A stretch of 64,000 bases of DNA from an uncultured Bacteroidales bacterium (GTDB lineage Bacteria; Bacteroidota; Bacteroidia; Bacteroidales; UBA932), in assembly GCA_934693135.1 (NCBI GenBank), contig CAKUVA010000007.1, positions 1-64,000 of the forward strand, read 5' to 3'. Both the position numbers and the translations under genes were made by a program. Under the pieces are notes generated by a model. That model ran no database searches and was not told the origin of the DNA. It saw only the letters and a program-made list of their open reading frames with translations. This document shows positions 9,259-18,435 of the stretch, piece by piece; the stretch's first letter is position 1, and the number at the start of each line of letters is the position of its first letter.

Positions 9259-10422
9259 ATGAAGTACTATATCATTGCAGGAGAGGCATCGGGTGATCTT
9301 CACGGCTCAAATCTAATGCGAGGGCTTTATCAGGAAGATCCACAGGCAGATATCAGATTTTGGGGAGGAGATCTCATGAATGGAGTCTTCAAGGAACATC
9401 AGCATGGTAATGGTCTTGTCCAAGACTATAAAGATGGAGCAATCATAGGATTCGTTCAAGTTCTCTTAAAGGCCAAGACATATCTCAACAAATTCAAAAG
9501 ATGTTTCTCTGACATTTTGTCATGGAACCCTGATGTAGTTATTCTTATAGACTATCCAGGCTTCAATTTTAGAGTAGCAGAATGGACTCATAAGAAAGGC
9601 TTCAAAGTGTATTATTATATAGCCCCGAAAGTTTGGGCATCGCGTGAAGGAAGGATACGAAAACTAAAAGCCTATGTAGACAAACTCTTCATCGTATTCC
9701 CATTCGAGATACCATATTTCACTAAAAAAGGTATTGACTTCATATATAAAGGCAATCCGCTAATCGATGCCATAGACAATTCAGAAGCTCTCAAAGAAAC
9801 TCGTCAAGATTTCCTAACACGTAGCAGCCTCGAAGATAGGCCAATAATCGCATTGATGGCAGGTTCGAGAACTGGGGAAATTTCGTCTATGATGCCTGTA
9901 TTCATGGAGTTTGCAGATAAAATGCATGCATTGCCACAATACTCTAAGTACCAATTCATACTTGCCGCGGCTCCGTCAAGATCAATGTCTGATTACGAAA
10001 AATATTTGGCAGGACGTAAGGATTATGTCAAGGTCGTGTTCGGCCAAAGCTATGCCGTAATCCGCAATGCGGAGGCAGCAGTAGTAAATTCCGGTACTGC
10101 TTCACTGGAAACAGCTATCATAGGTACTCCTCAAGTCGTAGCATACAAGGGAGCTGAGATCAATTTCGTGATAGCCAAGCAGATAATCAAGATCCGCTTC
10201 ATTTCCCTCGGCAACTTAATACTTAATAGAACATGTTTCCGTGAGCTTCTACAATACTATTTCACTCCTGAGAATGTACTCCAAGAAGTGCGAAGAATGA
10301 TTGAGGACAAAGAATATCGTGAGACAATGCTGTCAGGTTACCAAGAAATAAGAAATGCCTTAGGAGGACGCGGAGCGTCCGCGGCCGTCGCCAAGGCAAT
10401 GATAGATGACTTACGGAGTTAA
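9259..10422 (+). CDS. lpxB: Lipid-A-disaccharide synthase
   Basis: Joins UDP-2,3-diacylglucosamine and lipid X into the lipid A disaccharide, at the inner face of the inner membrane. 387 residues, GT19 family. Motifs: MKYYIIAGEASGDLHGSNL at the start, IDYPGFNFRVAEW, YYIAPKVWASREGR, and LMAGSRTGEI as the nucleotide-sugar region. Confirms a Gram-negative outer membrane. Its stop codon overlaps the stop of the convergent yggS gene (shared TTAA, 10419-10422). Confidence 0.96.
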   Translation: MKYYIIAGEASGDLHGSNLMRGLYQEDPQADIRFWGGDLMNGVFKEHQHGNGLVQDYKDGAIIGFVQVLLKAKTYLNKFKRCFSDILSWNPDVVILIDYPGFNFRVAEWTHKKGFKVYYYIAPKVWASREGRIRKLKAYVDKLFIVFPFEIPYFTKKGIDFIYKGNPLIDAIDNSEALKETRQDFLTRSSLEDRPIIALMAGSRTGEISSMMPVFMEFADKMHALPQYSKYQFILAAAPSRSMSDYEKYLAGRKDYVKVVFGQSYAVIRNAEAAVVNSGTASLETAIIGTPQVVAYKGAEINFVIAKQIIKIRFISLGNLILNRTCFRELLQYYFTPENVLQEVRRMIEDKEYRETMLSGYQEIRNALGGRGASAAVAKAMIDDLRS

Positions 10423-11078
10423 TATTCTCTCTGTCCGAAAATCATTGTACCAATCCGCACTATGGTTGCACCATATTCAAGTGCGATATGATAGTCCTCT
10501 GACATTCCGATAGAAAGTTCTCTAAATTCTTCAAGTTCAGGATGTTTATTCATCATCTCTCTCTTAAACAATGATATACGAGAAAAATCTGAGCGAATGA
10601 CAGATTCATTGTCAGTATGTGTTGCCATACCCATAAGTCCACAGAAACGGACATGCTTGTATAATGACACATTATCCAAAATCTGCTTAATCTCGCCCAT
10701 TGTTAGTCCATGCTTTGTTTCTTCAGCACCAAGGTGCAATTCCAAAAGCACTCGTATAACCTTATCGTTTGCACTTCCCCATTTGTCAACATCTTCCAAG
10801 AGGTGTACAGAATCTATGGACTGGACCATATATGCATACGGAAGAACCATTTTCAGCTTGTTCGTCTGAAGATGTCCTATAAAATGCCACTGAATATCAG
10901 AAGGCAGTTCCTTGCATTTGGCTGCAAATTCCTGTGGACGATTCTCCCCGAATAGCCGCTGTCCCACATTGTAAGCCTCCATAATAGCTGAGGCTGGGTG
11001 AAATTTGGAAACTGCCACAAGGCTTACGTCCTGCGGCAGTTCTTTCTTTATTCTAATTATTTCTGATGATATAGACAT
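10419..11078 (-). CDS. YggS-family pyridoxal-phosphate homeostasis protein
   Basis: PLP-binding TIM-barrel protein (PLPBP/YggS/PROSC family) that buffers vitamin B6 and affects amino-acid balance; it is not an active enzyme. 219 residues. The PLP-binding Lys is in VAVSKFHPA near residue 25; GENRPQEF, WHFIGHLQTNK, GLMGMATHTD and LSIGMSEDYHIALEYG are family blocks. Last gene of the minus-strand run DUF349 protein-yidC-yggS, four bases after yidC. Confidence 0.94.
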   Translation of the reverse strand: MSISSEIIRIKKELPQDVSLVAVSKFHPASAIMEAYNVGQRLFGENRPQEFAAKCKELPSDIQWHFIGHLQTNKLKMVLPYAYMVQSIDSVHLLEDVDKWGSANDKVIRVLLELHLGAEETKHGLTMGEIKQILDNVSLYKHVRFCGLMGMATHTDNESVIRSDFSRISLFKREMMNKHPELEEFRELSIGMSEDYHIALEYGATIVRIGTMIFGQREY

Positions 11079-11082
11079 ATAA

Positions 11083-12969
11083 TTATCGTCTTGCTTTCTT
11101 TTCTTGCTCCTTCAGCATCTGACGTTGCATTTTCTGAGCTTCCTCCAAACGCTGTTGCCATTTGCTCTTTGGCTGAGGTTTTCCTTCTGAGGCCTTAAGT
11201 TTCGCCAAAACATCTTCAGGACGCACAAAGAATTTTTTGATTACCCAAGTCTCAAGCATTGTAATAAGGTTTGAGAGCAAATAATAATATGTAAGTCCGG
11301 CGGAAAGGCTATTACATATAAAGAACATCATTATTGGCATCATCCATACACTCATGAAGCGCATAGACGCTGTGTTCGGATCATTTGACGACATCTGTCC
11401 CTGAGTCGTTACCTTCGAGTAGAAGAACATTGAAACTGCCATCAAGAGTGCAAACAGAGAAATATGATCTCCGAGTAACGGAATTCTCGTACCAAAGTCC
11501 AAAAGAGGAATTGTATCATATGCACTAAGATCATCAGCCCAGAGGAACGACTGCTGACGAAGCTCTATGGATGCAGGGAAGAAACGGAACATAGCCCAAA
11601 GGATAGGCAGCTGAAGCAACATAGGAAGACAACCTCCCATCGGGTTTACTCCGGCTCGCTTGTACAAATCCATTGTAGCCTGTTGCTTTTTTAAAGCATC
11701 TTCCTGTTTAGGGTATTTCGCATTGAGTTTGTCCATTTCAGGTTTAAGTGCCTGCATTTTTGCCGAAGAAGAGTATGACTTATAGGCAAATGGAAGCACA
11801 ACAATCTTGATGAACAATGTCATGAGAAGGATGATAATACCAAAGTTCGAAATAAACTTGTGAAGAAAATCAAACAGAGGGATGATTACCCATTTGGTAA
11901 ACCAACCAACCATCCAACCACCAAGCGGAATTATCTTCTCATATTTCTGCCCATATGATTTTAATGTCCGGTAATGGTTCGGCCCAAAATAGAACTCATT
12001 GTCGATACTTACATTGTCAGCGATTCTGAAATCTGAACGCATCTTAGCAGAACAATTCATCAAGTTATGTGACTGGTCGTCTTCTGGAATAAAATTGATT
12101 GAAAGTTCGCCAGAAGTGAATGAGTTCACAGGACGCATAATTGCAGAGAAGAACTGTTGCTGAAAAGCAAACCACTCCATTCTATTTTCGATACGCTTAT
12201 CGGCATTACGACCACGCCCAATCTCTTCAGGTTTTTTATCGCCACCGAAATAGTAGTCTACCTTGGAATACTGAACCTCGTTCTTATAGCCTTTCTCCAT
12301 TCTCGGAATAGTAACATCCCAGTCGAAGTCATAATAAGAGACATTTCTTGGAATCACCCCTTCCATGCCGACGAATGATGTATTGTTGCTCATCACATAT
12401 GTACCATCGGACAAAGAATATGTCTGCTGGATATACCCTCCGTTAGAGAATGGCAAACGCATCACAATAGAGGAATCGTTGATTGACACGAGATTAAATA
12501 CGAAATCTTTCGTATTTATATTCTCTCCTGCATATATTCCTATACCCATTTCGCTTTCGCCTGGTCTGAAAAGGAAAAGCTCAGTGGAATCATAATTTCT
12601 GTAATTCTTCACTTTTACAGAATAAGGCTGCGCTCCTTTGGTCGTGAAAGCCACCTCAATCTTATCATTAGATATAGTATATATACTACCATCTCCAATG
12701 TGAGCTCCATTTAAAAGAGAGTCCTTGTAGATGGATACTGGGACATCATCAAATACTGGCCTGCTTTCATCTGCCAATGTGTCTGCTACAGGAAGTCTTC
12801 CTGCAATACTATCTGCGAGATACTGTGCTCTGCGTTCAGCTCTTGCAATGGAATCCTGCTGAGCCTGATACGCAACTTGTTTTTCATACTGTTTTGACTG
12901 GTACCATGTAAAACCAAAGAGTGTGATACCTATCAGTATGAACCCTATAATTGTATTCTTGTTCATCAA
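11083..12969 (-). CDS. yidC: Membrane protein insertase YidC
   Basis: Inserts and folds inner-membrane proteins, alone or with SecYEG. 628 residues, the long Gram-negative form. An N-terminal membrane helix (about 6-22), a large periplasmic beta domain (about 60-340), then the conserved insertase core of five helices beginning near FLHKFISNFGIIILLMT, including the amphipathic segment with KMQALKPEMD and the block GCLPMLLQLPILWAMF. The C-terminus is basic, as expected for ribosome contact. It follows the DUF349-repeat gene by 8 bases. Two adjacent ATGs (12969, 12966) are possible starts. Confidence 0.97.
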   Translation of the reverse strand: MMNKNTIIGFILIGITLFGFTWYQSKQYEKQVAYQAQQDSIARAERRAQYLADSIAGRLPVADTLADESRPVFDDVPVSIYKDSLLNGAHIGDGSIYTISNDKIEVAFTTKGAQPYSVKVKNYRNYDSTELFLFRPGESEMGIGIYAGENINTKDFVFNLVSINDSSIVMRLPFSNGGYIQQTYSLSDGTYVMSNNTSFVGMEGVIPRNVSYYDFDWDVTIPRMEKGYKNEVQYSKVDYYFGGDKKPEEIGRGRNADKRIENRMEWFAFQQQFFSAIMRPVNSFTSGELSINFIPEDDQSHNLMNCSAKMRSDFRIADNVSIDNEFYFGPNHYRTLKSYGQKYEKIIPLGGWMVGWFTKWVIIPLFDFLHKFISNFGIIILLMTLFIKIVVLPFAYKSYSSSAKMQALKPEMDKLNAKYPKQEDALKKQQATMDLYKRAGVNPMGGCLPMLLQLPILWAMFRFFPASIELRQQSFLWADDLSAYDTIPLLDFGTRIPLLGDHISLFALLMAVSMFFYSKVTTQGQMSSNDPNTASMRFMSVWMMPIMMFFICNSLSAGLTYYYLLSNLITMLETWVIKKFFVRPEDVLAKLKASEGKPQPKSKWQQRLEEAQKMQRQMLKEQEKKARR

Positions 12970-12977
12970 TCTACGTA

Positions 12978-14756
12978 TTACTGCTTATCTTCTGTCTCAA
13001 GAGCATGAATCTGAGATTCAAGTTCTTTGAGTTGTTTCTTCGACTCCTCAATTCTATCCTGCATCTGCTGGATAAGCGGCTGCGAGTTTTTAGACATAGC
13101 GAAGAACCCTATATTATTCTCATAAGTGTCTATATCCTGCTGAAGTTTATTATATTTCTGGATAAGACGATCCTTTTCAGACTTACCTGCACCTTTCGCA
13201 ATATTTGTCCTACCGGATTTAACATTATGGAACTTGGCATTCATCGCATCTTTATACGCTTTTCCTATCTTCTCCTTTTCTTTGATAGGAACAAAGCCTA
13301 TCTCCTGCCATCTTGCAGCAAAAGCCTTGCTTGCTTCAGCATCAGCAGTCTCATTAACTGGCACATAAGCATTGATTTCTGCAATCAAAGCTTTCTTCGC
13401 ATGAAGGTTTCCGGCATAGTTGTCAGGAGCTGCGTTCTTATCACGAGCAGCAAAAAATTCATCGCATGCGGCACGGAAACGTTTCCATAGCTGTTCCGAT
13501 TTTTTTCGTGGAACTGCACCGATCTCTTTCCAACGAGCCTGAAGTTCAATAAGTTTATCAGTCGTGGCCTTCCATTCTGTACTATCTTTAAGAGATTCAG
13601 CTTCAGTTATTATCGCGAGCTTTTTCTCAAGATTTCCGTTCATATTGTCCTTAAACTCGACATAGAATTCTCTCTTCCTGCCAAAGAACTTGTCACATGC
13701 TGCACGGAAACGATCATAAACTTTCTGATTCTCCTTCTTCGATGCGAATCCAATAGTTTTCCACTCTTTCTGAATATCTTCAATTTCCTTTGAGAGCTCA
13801 TTCCACTCATTTGAAGATTTTATATCCTCTTTCGCAGCGATAGCTTCTACCTTCTCACAAAGGGCAGTCTTGGCAACAAGATTTTCAGCCTGTTTAGCCT
13901 TCTGTTCCTCAAAATAAGACTGATACTTCTTATTTATTACTGCAGTAGCAGCCTTGAAGCGATCCCAAATCTGATCTCTAAATTCCTTTGCTACCGGGCC
14001 AAATTCTTTCCACTGTTCATGCAGTTTCTGAAGTTCTTTGAACGCATCTACCACATCGGCACTCTCTGATAACTGTTCTGCCTTCTTACAGAAATCTTCT
14101 TTAGCTTCAAGATTTTTCTTAAAGTCAAGATCTCGAAGATCTCTGTTTATTTGAACCTTGTCATAAAACTGCTCGACGTAAAATTGATAGGTATCGTTAA
14201 TGTTACGAAAATTCTGTACAGGAACCTGTCCAATAGATCTCCAACGAGCCTGAAGTTCACGAAACGCAGGGAACGCAGCACCAAGATCATCCTGTTTTTC
14301 TACAAGAGCCTTGAGATCATCAATCACAGCTTGTTTCTTTGCAAGATTATCCTCACGCTCTTTCTCCTGTTGACGATTATACTCTGCACGCTCTTTTTTA
14401 TATTTAATATATATTGCCTTGAAACCATTCTCAAGAGCTGCGAACGGATTCAAAGATTCACTCGGTTCTTCTTTCTGCTCTTCTGTTGCAACCGACTCAT
14501 CATTTTCTGATGGGACCTCAGGAGCCTCCATTCCCGCTGCGAATTTCTCTCTAGCCAGACGCTTATAGAATGCAGCCTTGATAGCTTCTGCATCTTTAGC
14601 TTTTTTCATTCTATCATCACTATCTGCAAGTTCTTCGAAAAGATGTGATAGCTCTGCCAATGATTTGTCTGAATAATTAACCTCCGGAATTACGGTCCCG
14701 GTTCCTTCAAGTACATCTGGTGTCGTTTCTGCACCAGGTTTCAATTCTTCACTCAT
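12978..14756 (-). CDS. DUF349-repeat protein
   Basis: 592 residues, very rich in Lys, Glu and Ala and almost wholly helical; no signal peptide or membrane helix. Five DUF349 repeats can be seen, each with a W-x2-hG-xV/A signature (h = I or F), at W172, W249, W332, W409 and W483, spaced 74-83 residues apart, each followed by a run like RFRAACDxFF. The first 110 residues are acidic and low in complexity; the C-terminus (about 530-590) looks like a coiled coil. The family has no settled function; proteins with this repeat are widespread in Bacteroidota. Located 8 bases before yidC, so a role close to membrane-protein synthesis is conceivable but unproven. The -7 box is inside a perfect palindrome at 14783-14799. 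Confidence 0.85.
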   Translation of the reverse strand: MSEELKPGAETTPDVLEGTGTVIPEVNYSDKSLAELSHLFEELADSDDRMKKAKDAEAIKAAFYKRLAREKFAAGMEAPEVPSENDESVATEEQKEEPSESLNPFAALENGFKAIYIKYKKERAEYNRQQEKEREDNLAKKQAVIDDLKALVEKQDDLGAAFPAFRELQARWRSIGQVPVQNFRNINDTYQFYVEQFYDKVQINRDLRDLDFKKNLEAKEDFCKKAEQLSESADVVDAFKELQKLHEQWKEFGPVAKEFRDQIWDRFKAATAVINKKYQSYFEEQKAKQAENLVAKTALCEKVEAIAAKEDIKSSNEWNELSKEIEDIQKEWKTIGFASKKENQKVYDRFRAACDKFFGRKREFYVEFKDNMNGNLEKKLAIITEAESLKDSTEWKATTDKLIELQARWKEIGAVPRKKSEQLWKRFRAACDEFFAARDKNAAPDNYAGNLHAKKALIAEINAYVPVNETADAEASKAFAARWQEIGFVPIKEKEKIGKAYKDAMNAKFHNVKSGRTNIAKGAGKSEKDRLIQKYNKLQQDIDTYENNIGFFAMSKNSQPLIQQMQDRIEESKKQLKELESQIHALETEDKQ

Positions 14757-14782
14757 AATCAGTAAGAGTTTCTGTTAATAAA

Positions 14783-14799
14783 TATATTTGGCAAATATA
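14783..14799. promoter_or_regulatory. Palindrome overlapping the -7 box of the DUF349-yidC-yggS unit
   Basis: TATATTTG-G-CAAATATA is a perfect 17-bp palindrome; its minus-strand half is a consensus -7 box (14799-14792), 36 bases before the start codon. No good -33 element is visible. The symmetry also gives a -7 box on the plus strand. Confidence 0.45.
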
Positions 14800-14868
14800 A
14801 TGAATAAATCCTAAGAATCTGAGAAGCTGTCTGATTTTTATTCAATAGTTCTGCTACTCTAACTGATT

Positions 14869-14938
14869 TTGTTCGGATTAAAACGTTATTTCCGTACCGA
14901 TTCATTCTCAATACACGAGTTGTTCGGACTAAATCGTT
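14869..14938. repeat. Two 19-bp direct repeats with a third inverted partial copy
   Basis: TTGTTCGGATTAAAACGTT (14869-14887) and TTGTTCGGACTAAATCGTT (14920-14938) differ at two positions and are exactly 51 bases apart. A partial inverted copy CGAACAAAA follows at 14944-14952. They lie in the leader or upstream region of the DUF349 operon. No gene is convincing here; a 63-codon open frame over them starts only at a TTG. Confidence 0.5.
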
Positions 14939-15059
14939 TTCATCGAACAAAATTCTATTATCAAAATTTAAAACATGACACGTACCATCGGACGACTTCC
15001 TGCAAAACTATAAAAGAAAAGAGATATGAAAGACTTTTGACATAAATTCAAACTGCTTT

Positions 15060-15095
15060 AAAAATATTAGACCGACATCACTGCCGGTCTAATAT
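15060..15095 (-). terminator. Strong rho-independent terminator of the candidate small RNA
   Basis: Perfect 11-bp stem ATATTAGACCG / CGGTCTAATAT (15064-15074 and 15085-15095) with a 10-base loop; on the minus strand the stem is followed by five T (15064-15060, the A-run on plus). Confidence 0.75.
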
Positions 15096-15196
15096 ATAAG
15101 TTTCTGTGTGTTATCCCTTATCAAGGTTTTGTATTGTTGGTCAGTGAAGCCTTTCGGCTTTCGATTTAAAAAAATCACTATAACGTTTTAGAAGTT
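15060..15196 (-). ncRNA. Candidate small RNA, about 135 nt
   Basis: A complete small transcription unit on the minus strand in the gap between trmD and the DUF349 gene: consensus promoter (15202-15232), predicted start near 15196, and a perfect terminator stem ending at 15060. Inside it, AAGCC-GAAA-GGCTT (15160-15147) makes a hairpin with a GNRA-type tetraloop, which is enclosed by AGTGA/TCACT (15179-15175 with 15147-15143). The ends were set from the promoter and the T-run, so each may be off by a few bases. I see no reading frame with a good start. I cannot match it to 6S RNA, SRP RNA, tmRNA or RNase P; it may be a new regulatory RNA or a poorly remembered known family. Confidence 0.55.
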
Positions 15197-15201
15197 TAAT
15201 G

Positions 15202-15232
15202 CAAAGTTAACTCTATTTTTCAGAATAACAAA
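15202..15232 (-). promoter_or_regulatory. Promoter of the candidate small RNA
   Basis: Minus strand TTTG (15232-15229), a 19-base gap, then TAACTTTG (15209-15202): a full match to the Bacteroidota sigma-A consensus. It is within a gene-free stretch, 55 bases past the trmD stop. Confidence 0.75.
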
Positions 15233-15286
15233 TTAAAATCTAAAATATTTCAATAAAATGCCTGATAGCACCTTATTTTTTAAAGA

Positions 15287-15967
15287 TTACTTATCATCAA
15301 GAAGATAAGGCCGAGATTTTCTTGTCCGCTCCAATGCCTGTTGCATCTGCCAATCCTGAATAAGACGAGGATTTCCACTAAGAAGAACATCTGGGACCTT
15401 CCAACCATTGAATTCAACAGGACGCGTGTAAACAGGAGGTGAAACCAATCCATCCTGAAAGCTATCACTCAATGCTGAAGTTTCATCTGTAAGAACTCCA
15501 GGAATAAGACGCACGATAGAATCTGTCAAAAGTGCCGCAGGAATCTCACCACCACTCACAACATAATCTCCTACTGATATTTCCCTCGTGACCAAATGTT
15601 CCCTAATCCTCTCATCTACCCCCTTATAATGTCCACAAAGAATGATCAAATTTTCCTTCAATGATAGCTCGTTAGATATTCCCTGCGTCAACTGTTCACC
15701 ATCCGGAGACATATATATAACATCATCATAATGACGTTCTGCCATAAGCTCTTCTATCATTCTGAATACAGGTTCTACCATCATCACCATCCCTGCATCA
15801 CCGCCATAACAATAATCGTCGACAGTCTTGCGTGGTCCTAAACCATACTTCCGAATATTGTGCACATTGATTTCCACAAGACCTTTCTTACGGGCTCTTC
15901 CGACTATTGAATATCCCAGAGGGCTTTCAAGCAACTCCGGCACAACTGTAAGTATATCTATTCTCAT
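15287..15967 (-). CDS. trmD: tRNA (guanine-N1)-methyltransferase
   Basis: Methylates G37 of tRNAs next to the anticodon, using S-adenosylmethionine, and keeps the reading frame. 226 residues, SPOUT fold. Motifs: [26 protein letters not shown], the knot region [15 protein letters not shown] and [11 protein letters not shown]. Last gene of the long rsfS-to-trmD run, 17 bases after the cyclotransferase-like gene. It is followed by a gene-free 330 bases with the candidate small RNA, then the repeats near 14.9 kb. Confidence 0.96.
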   Translation of the reverse strand: MRIDILTVVPELLESPLGYSIVGRARKKGLVEINVHNIRKYGLGPRKTVDDYCYGGDAGMVMMVEPVFRMIEELMAERHYDDVIYMSPDGEQLTQGISNELSLKENLIILCGHYKGVDERIREHLVTREISVGDYVVSGGEIPAALLTDSIVRLIPGVLTDETSALSDSFQDGLVSPPVYTRPVEFNGWKVPDVLLSGNPRLIQDWQMQQALERTRKSRPYLLDDK

Positions 15968-15984
15968 TGAAATCTATTTTATCG

Positions 15985-16758
15985 TCAGCGAACTTCTACA
16001 ATTTTAACTTCATACATTCTGACCCAATTTTTCCCTGTAAGATATATCTTTCCATCAACAGGATTCTTTGCAATGCCATTAAGTACATCTGTGTCAGAAA
16101 AATGCAAATTTGACGGAAGCAGTCCGCTACAATCTACAGTACCAGTAACATTTCCCGTCGCAGGGTCAATGATAACAATTAAATCCGAAGTATAGACATT
16201 TGCCCAAATTTTTCCATCAATGTACTCAAGTTCATTGAGATAATATACAGGATGTCCATCAAGTCTCACAGGAAGAGTCTTAATAGTCTTAAACTTGTCA
16301 TCGAGAAAAAATAGATTTGCAGATCCATCGCTCGCTATAAGACTTTTCCCATCCGTAGTCAATCCCCAGCCTTCCCGAGGATATGAAAATGTAGACTTAT
16401 AAGTCAATGTCTTGGCATCATAGACAAACGCCAGCTTATTTTGCCACGTAAGAATATATATATATCCCCCCTTTTCAACTGACCCTTCCACGAAATATTT
16501 CTTGTCGAAATTCAATCTGAATAGAGGCTTTCCCGTAACAATATCTACCTTCCGAAACGTAGATTTTCCGTTCAGACCAGTACTTTCATAAAGCTGGCCA
16601 TCGTAAAAGAAAAGTCCTTGAGTATATGAAGTACGATCATGAGGATATTCCTTCACGACCTGAAGCCGATATTGTTTTACCCTAGCATCAGCACACGAAG
16701 TGCTAAATAAGGCAAGAGCAGATATGGCACACAACACAAATCTCAAAGACTTCTTCAT
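15985..16758 (-). CDS. Glutaminyl-peptide cyclotransferase family lipoprotein
   Basis: 257 residues from the ATG at 16758 (an upstream TTG is less likely). The N-terminus has a lipoprotein signal ending in LFSTSC, so the mature Cys would be lipidated and the protein anchored in the envelope. The rest is a beta-propeller of the plant-type glutamine cyclotransferase family, with the blocks SYTQGLFFYDGQLYESTGLNG, EGWGLTTDGKSLIASDG and LNELEYIDGKIWANVY. The family forms N-terminal pyroglutamate from glutamine; in Bacteroidota this modification is common on exported proteins. It begins 10 bases after pyrG. Confidence 0.88.
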   Translation of the reverse strand: MKKSLRFVLCAISALALFSTSCADARVKQYRLQVVKEYPHDRTSYTQGLFFYDGQLYESTGLNGKSTFRKVDIVTGKPLFRLNFDKKYFVEGSVEKGGYIYILTWQNKLAFVYDAKTLTYKSTFSYPREGWGLTTDGKSLIASDGSANLFFLDDKFKTIKTLPVRLDGHPVYYLNELEYIDGKIWANVYTSDLIVIIDPATGNVTGTVDCSGLLPSNLHFSDTDVLNGIAKNPVDGKIYLTGKNWVRMYEVKIVEVR

Positions 16759-16768
16759 ATATATCAAA

Positions 16769-18403
16769 TTATTTCAATTCCACGCTTCCGCCATTCTGCT
16801 CACGATATTTCATCGCAGCTTTAACGAATGCTACAAAAATAGGCTGTGGCTCTTCAGGAGTACTCTTGTATTCAGGATGGAACTGCACTCCAATGAAGAA
16901 CGGATGTGAAGGAATTTCGACTATCTCCACCAACCCGGTTTCAGGATTGCGTCCCGTAGCTTTCAAGCCAGCTGCTTCCATTCTCTGAAGATAATCACCA
17001 TTGAATTCATATCTATGTCTATGCCTCTCTGAGATTATTTCCTTTCCATAAATTCTATAAGCAAGTGAATCATTCTCAAGTTTGCACTCATAGGCACCAA
17101 GACGCATTGTACCACCCTTGATGGTCGTGCTCTTCTGATCCTCCATAAGATCGATTACAGGGTCAGGTGTAGCAGGATTCACCTCTGCAGAAGCAGCATC
17201 CTTGAGTCCAAGAACGTCTCTTGCAAACTCTACAACACACATCTGCATTCCAAGGCAGATACCGAAGAAAGGTATATTATGCTCTCGTGCATACTTGATA
17301 GCAAGAACCTTTCCCTCAAGGCCACGCTCACCAAAACCAGGAGCCACAAGTATTGCATCCATACCGCCAACTTTTTCTTCGACATTAGAAGCATCAATAA
17401 ACTCGCTCTGAACAGTATGGACATTAACTTTACACTCATTTGCTGCACCTGCGTGGACAAATGACTCCAAAATAGATTTATAGGCATCCTGAAGCTCAAC
17501 ATACTTGCCAACCAAAGCGATGTCAACCTGATACTTAGGATGATACAAACGATTAAGGAATGACTTCAAATTAGTAAAATTAGGCTCCGGGAGATTGTCG
17601 ATATGGAAATGATTTAGAATCATCTCATCCAGACCTTCACCTTCCATATTAAGTGGTACCTGATAAATAGACGGTGCATCGATGGACTGGATTACATGTC
17701 CAGGTTTCACATTACAGAACAATGCAACCTTACGTCTAATTTCGGGGGTAAGTTCTTTTTCCGTACGACAAACAATTACATCGGGATGCACACCTGCCTG
17801 CTGAAGCATCTGCACAGAATGCTGTGTCGGCTTGGTCTTAAGTTCTTTTGCAGCTCTCAAATAAGGAACAAGTGTAAGATGGATGCTCGCTAAATCCTCT
17901 TCAGGCATCTCCCACTGAAGCTGACGTATAGCCTCAAGGAATGGTTGTGACTCCATATCACCAACAGTTCCACCGACCTCTGTAATAATGACATCAAACT
18001 TCCCAGACTTTCCAAGAAGAAGCATGCGCCTCTTGATTTCATCAGTGATATGAGGTATGATTTGGACTGTCTTACCAAGATAAGCCCCCTCGCGTTCCTT
18101 ATTTATAACTGTGAAATAAACCTTTCCCGTAGTTACATTATTCGCTTTCGTCATATGCACGCCGAGAAATCTCTCATAATGCCCCAAATCGAGGTCTGTT
18201 TCAGCTCCATCATCAGTTACATAACACTCACCATGTTCATACGGATTCAGTGTTCCAGGATCAATGTTAATGTATGGATCAAATTTCTGGATTGTAACTC
18301 TCAGACCTCTGGCCTGCAACAATTTCGCCAATGATGCTGCTATGATTCCTTTACCGAGTGAGGATGCAACACCGCCTGTTACGAAGACGTACTTAGTATT
18401 CAT
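16769..18403 (-). CDS. pyrG: CTP synthase
   Basis: Makes CTP from UTP, ATP and glutamine, the last step of pyrimidine synthesis. 544 residues. The N-terminal synthetase domain has the P-loop-like FVTGGVASSLGKG at 8-20; the C-terminal class I glutaminase domain has the Cys nucleophile in FFGICLGMQ (near 385) and the His-Glu pair in GVQFHPEYKS. In the run it sits between a CorC-like protein and the cyclotransferase lipoprotein. CTP is also used by the cdsA product made from the same run. Confidence 0.98.
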   Translation of the reverse strand: MNTKYVFVTGGVASSLGKGIIAASLAKLLQARGLRVTIQKFDPYINIDPGTLNPYEHGECYVTDDGAETDLDLGHYERFLGVHMTKANNVTTGKVYFTVINKEREGAYLGKTVQIIPHITDEIKRRMLLLGKSGKFDVIITEVGGTVGDMESQPFLEAIRQLQWEMPEEDLASIHLTLVPYLRAAKELKTKPTQHSVQMLQQAGVHPDVIVCRTEKELTPEIRRKVALFCNVKPGHVIQSIDAPSIYQVPLNMEGEGLDEMILNHFHIDNLPEPNFTNLKSFLNRLYHPKYQVDIALVGKYVELQDAYKSILESFVHAGAANECKVNVHTVQSEFIDASNVEEKVGGMDAILVAPGFGERGLEGKVLAIKYAREHNIPFFGICLGMQMCVVEFARDVLGLKDAASAEVNPATPDPVIDLMEDQKSTTIKGGTMRLGAYECKLENDSLAYRIYGKEIISERHRHRYEFNGDYLQRMEAAGLKATGRNPETGLVEIVEIPSHPFFIGVQFHPEYKSTPEEPQPIFVAFVKAAMKYREQNGGSVELK

Positions 18404-18435
18404 ATAGTTTAATTACCGTTAACAGGGATGCAAAT

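Noticed and set aside
14759..14950. A 63-residue minus-strand reading frame over the 19-bp repeats
   Set aside because: Starts only at a TTG, shows no domain, and the apparent internal repeat comes from the DNA repeats; the -7 box of the next operon is inside it.
15060..15196. 6S, SRP, tmRNA or RNase P RNA for the small RNA
   Set aside because: Length and visible hairpins do not match the hallmarks of any of these that I know.
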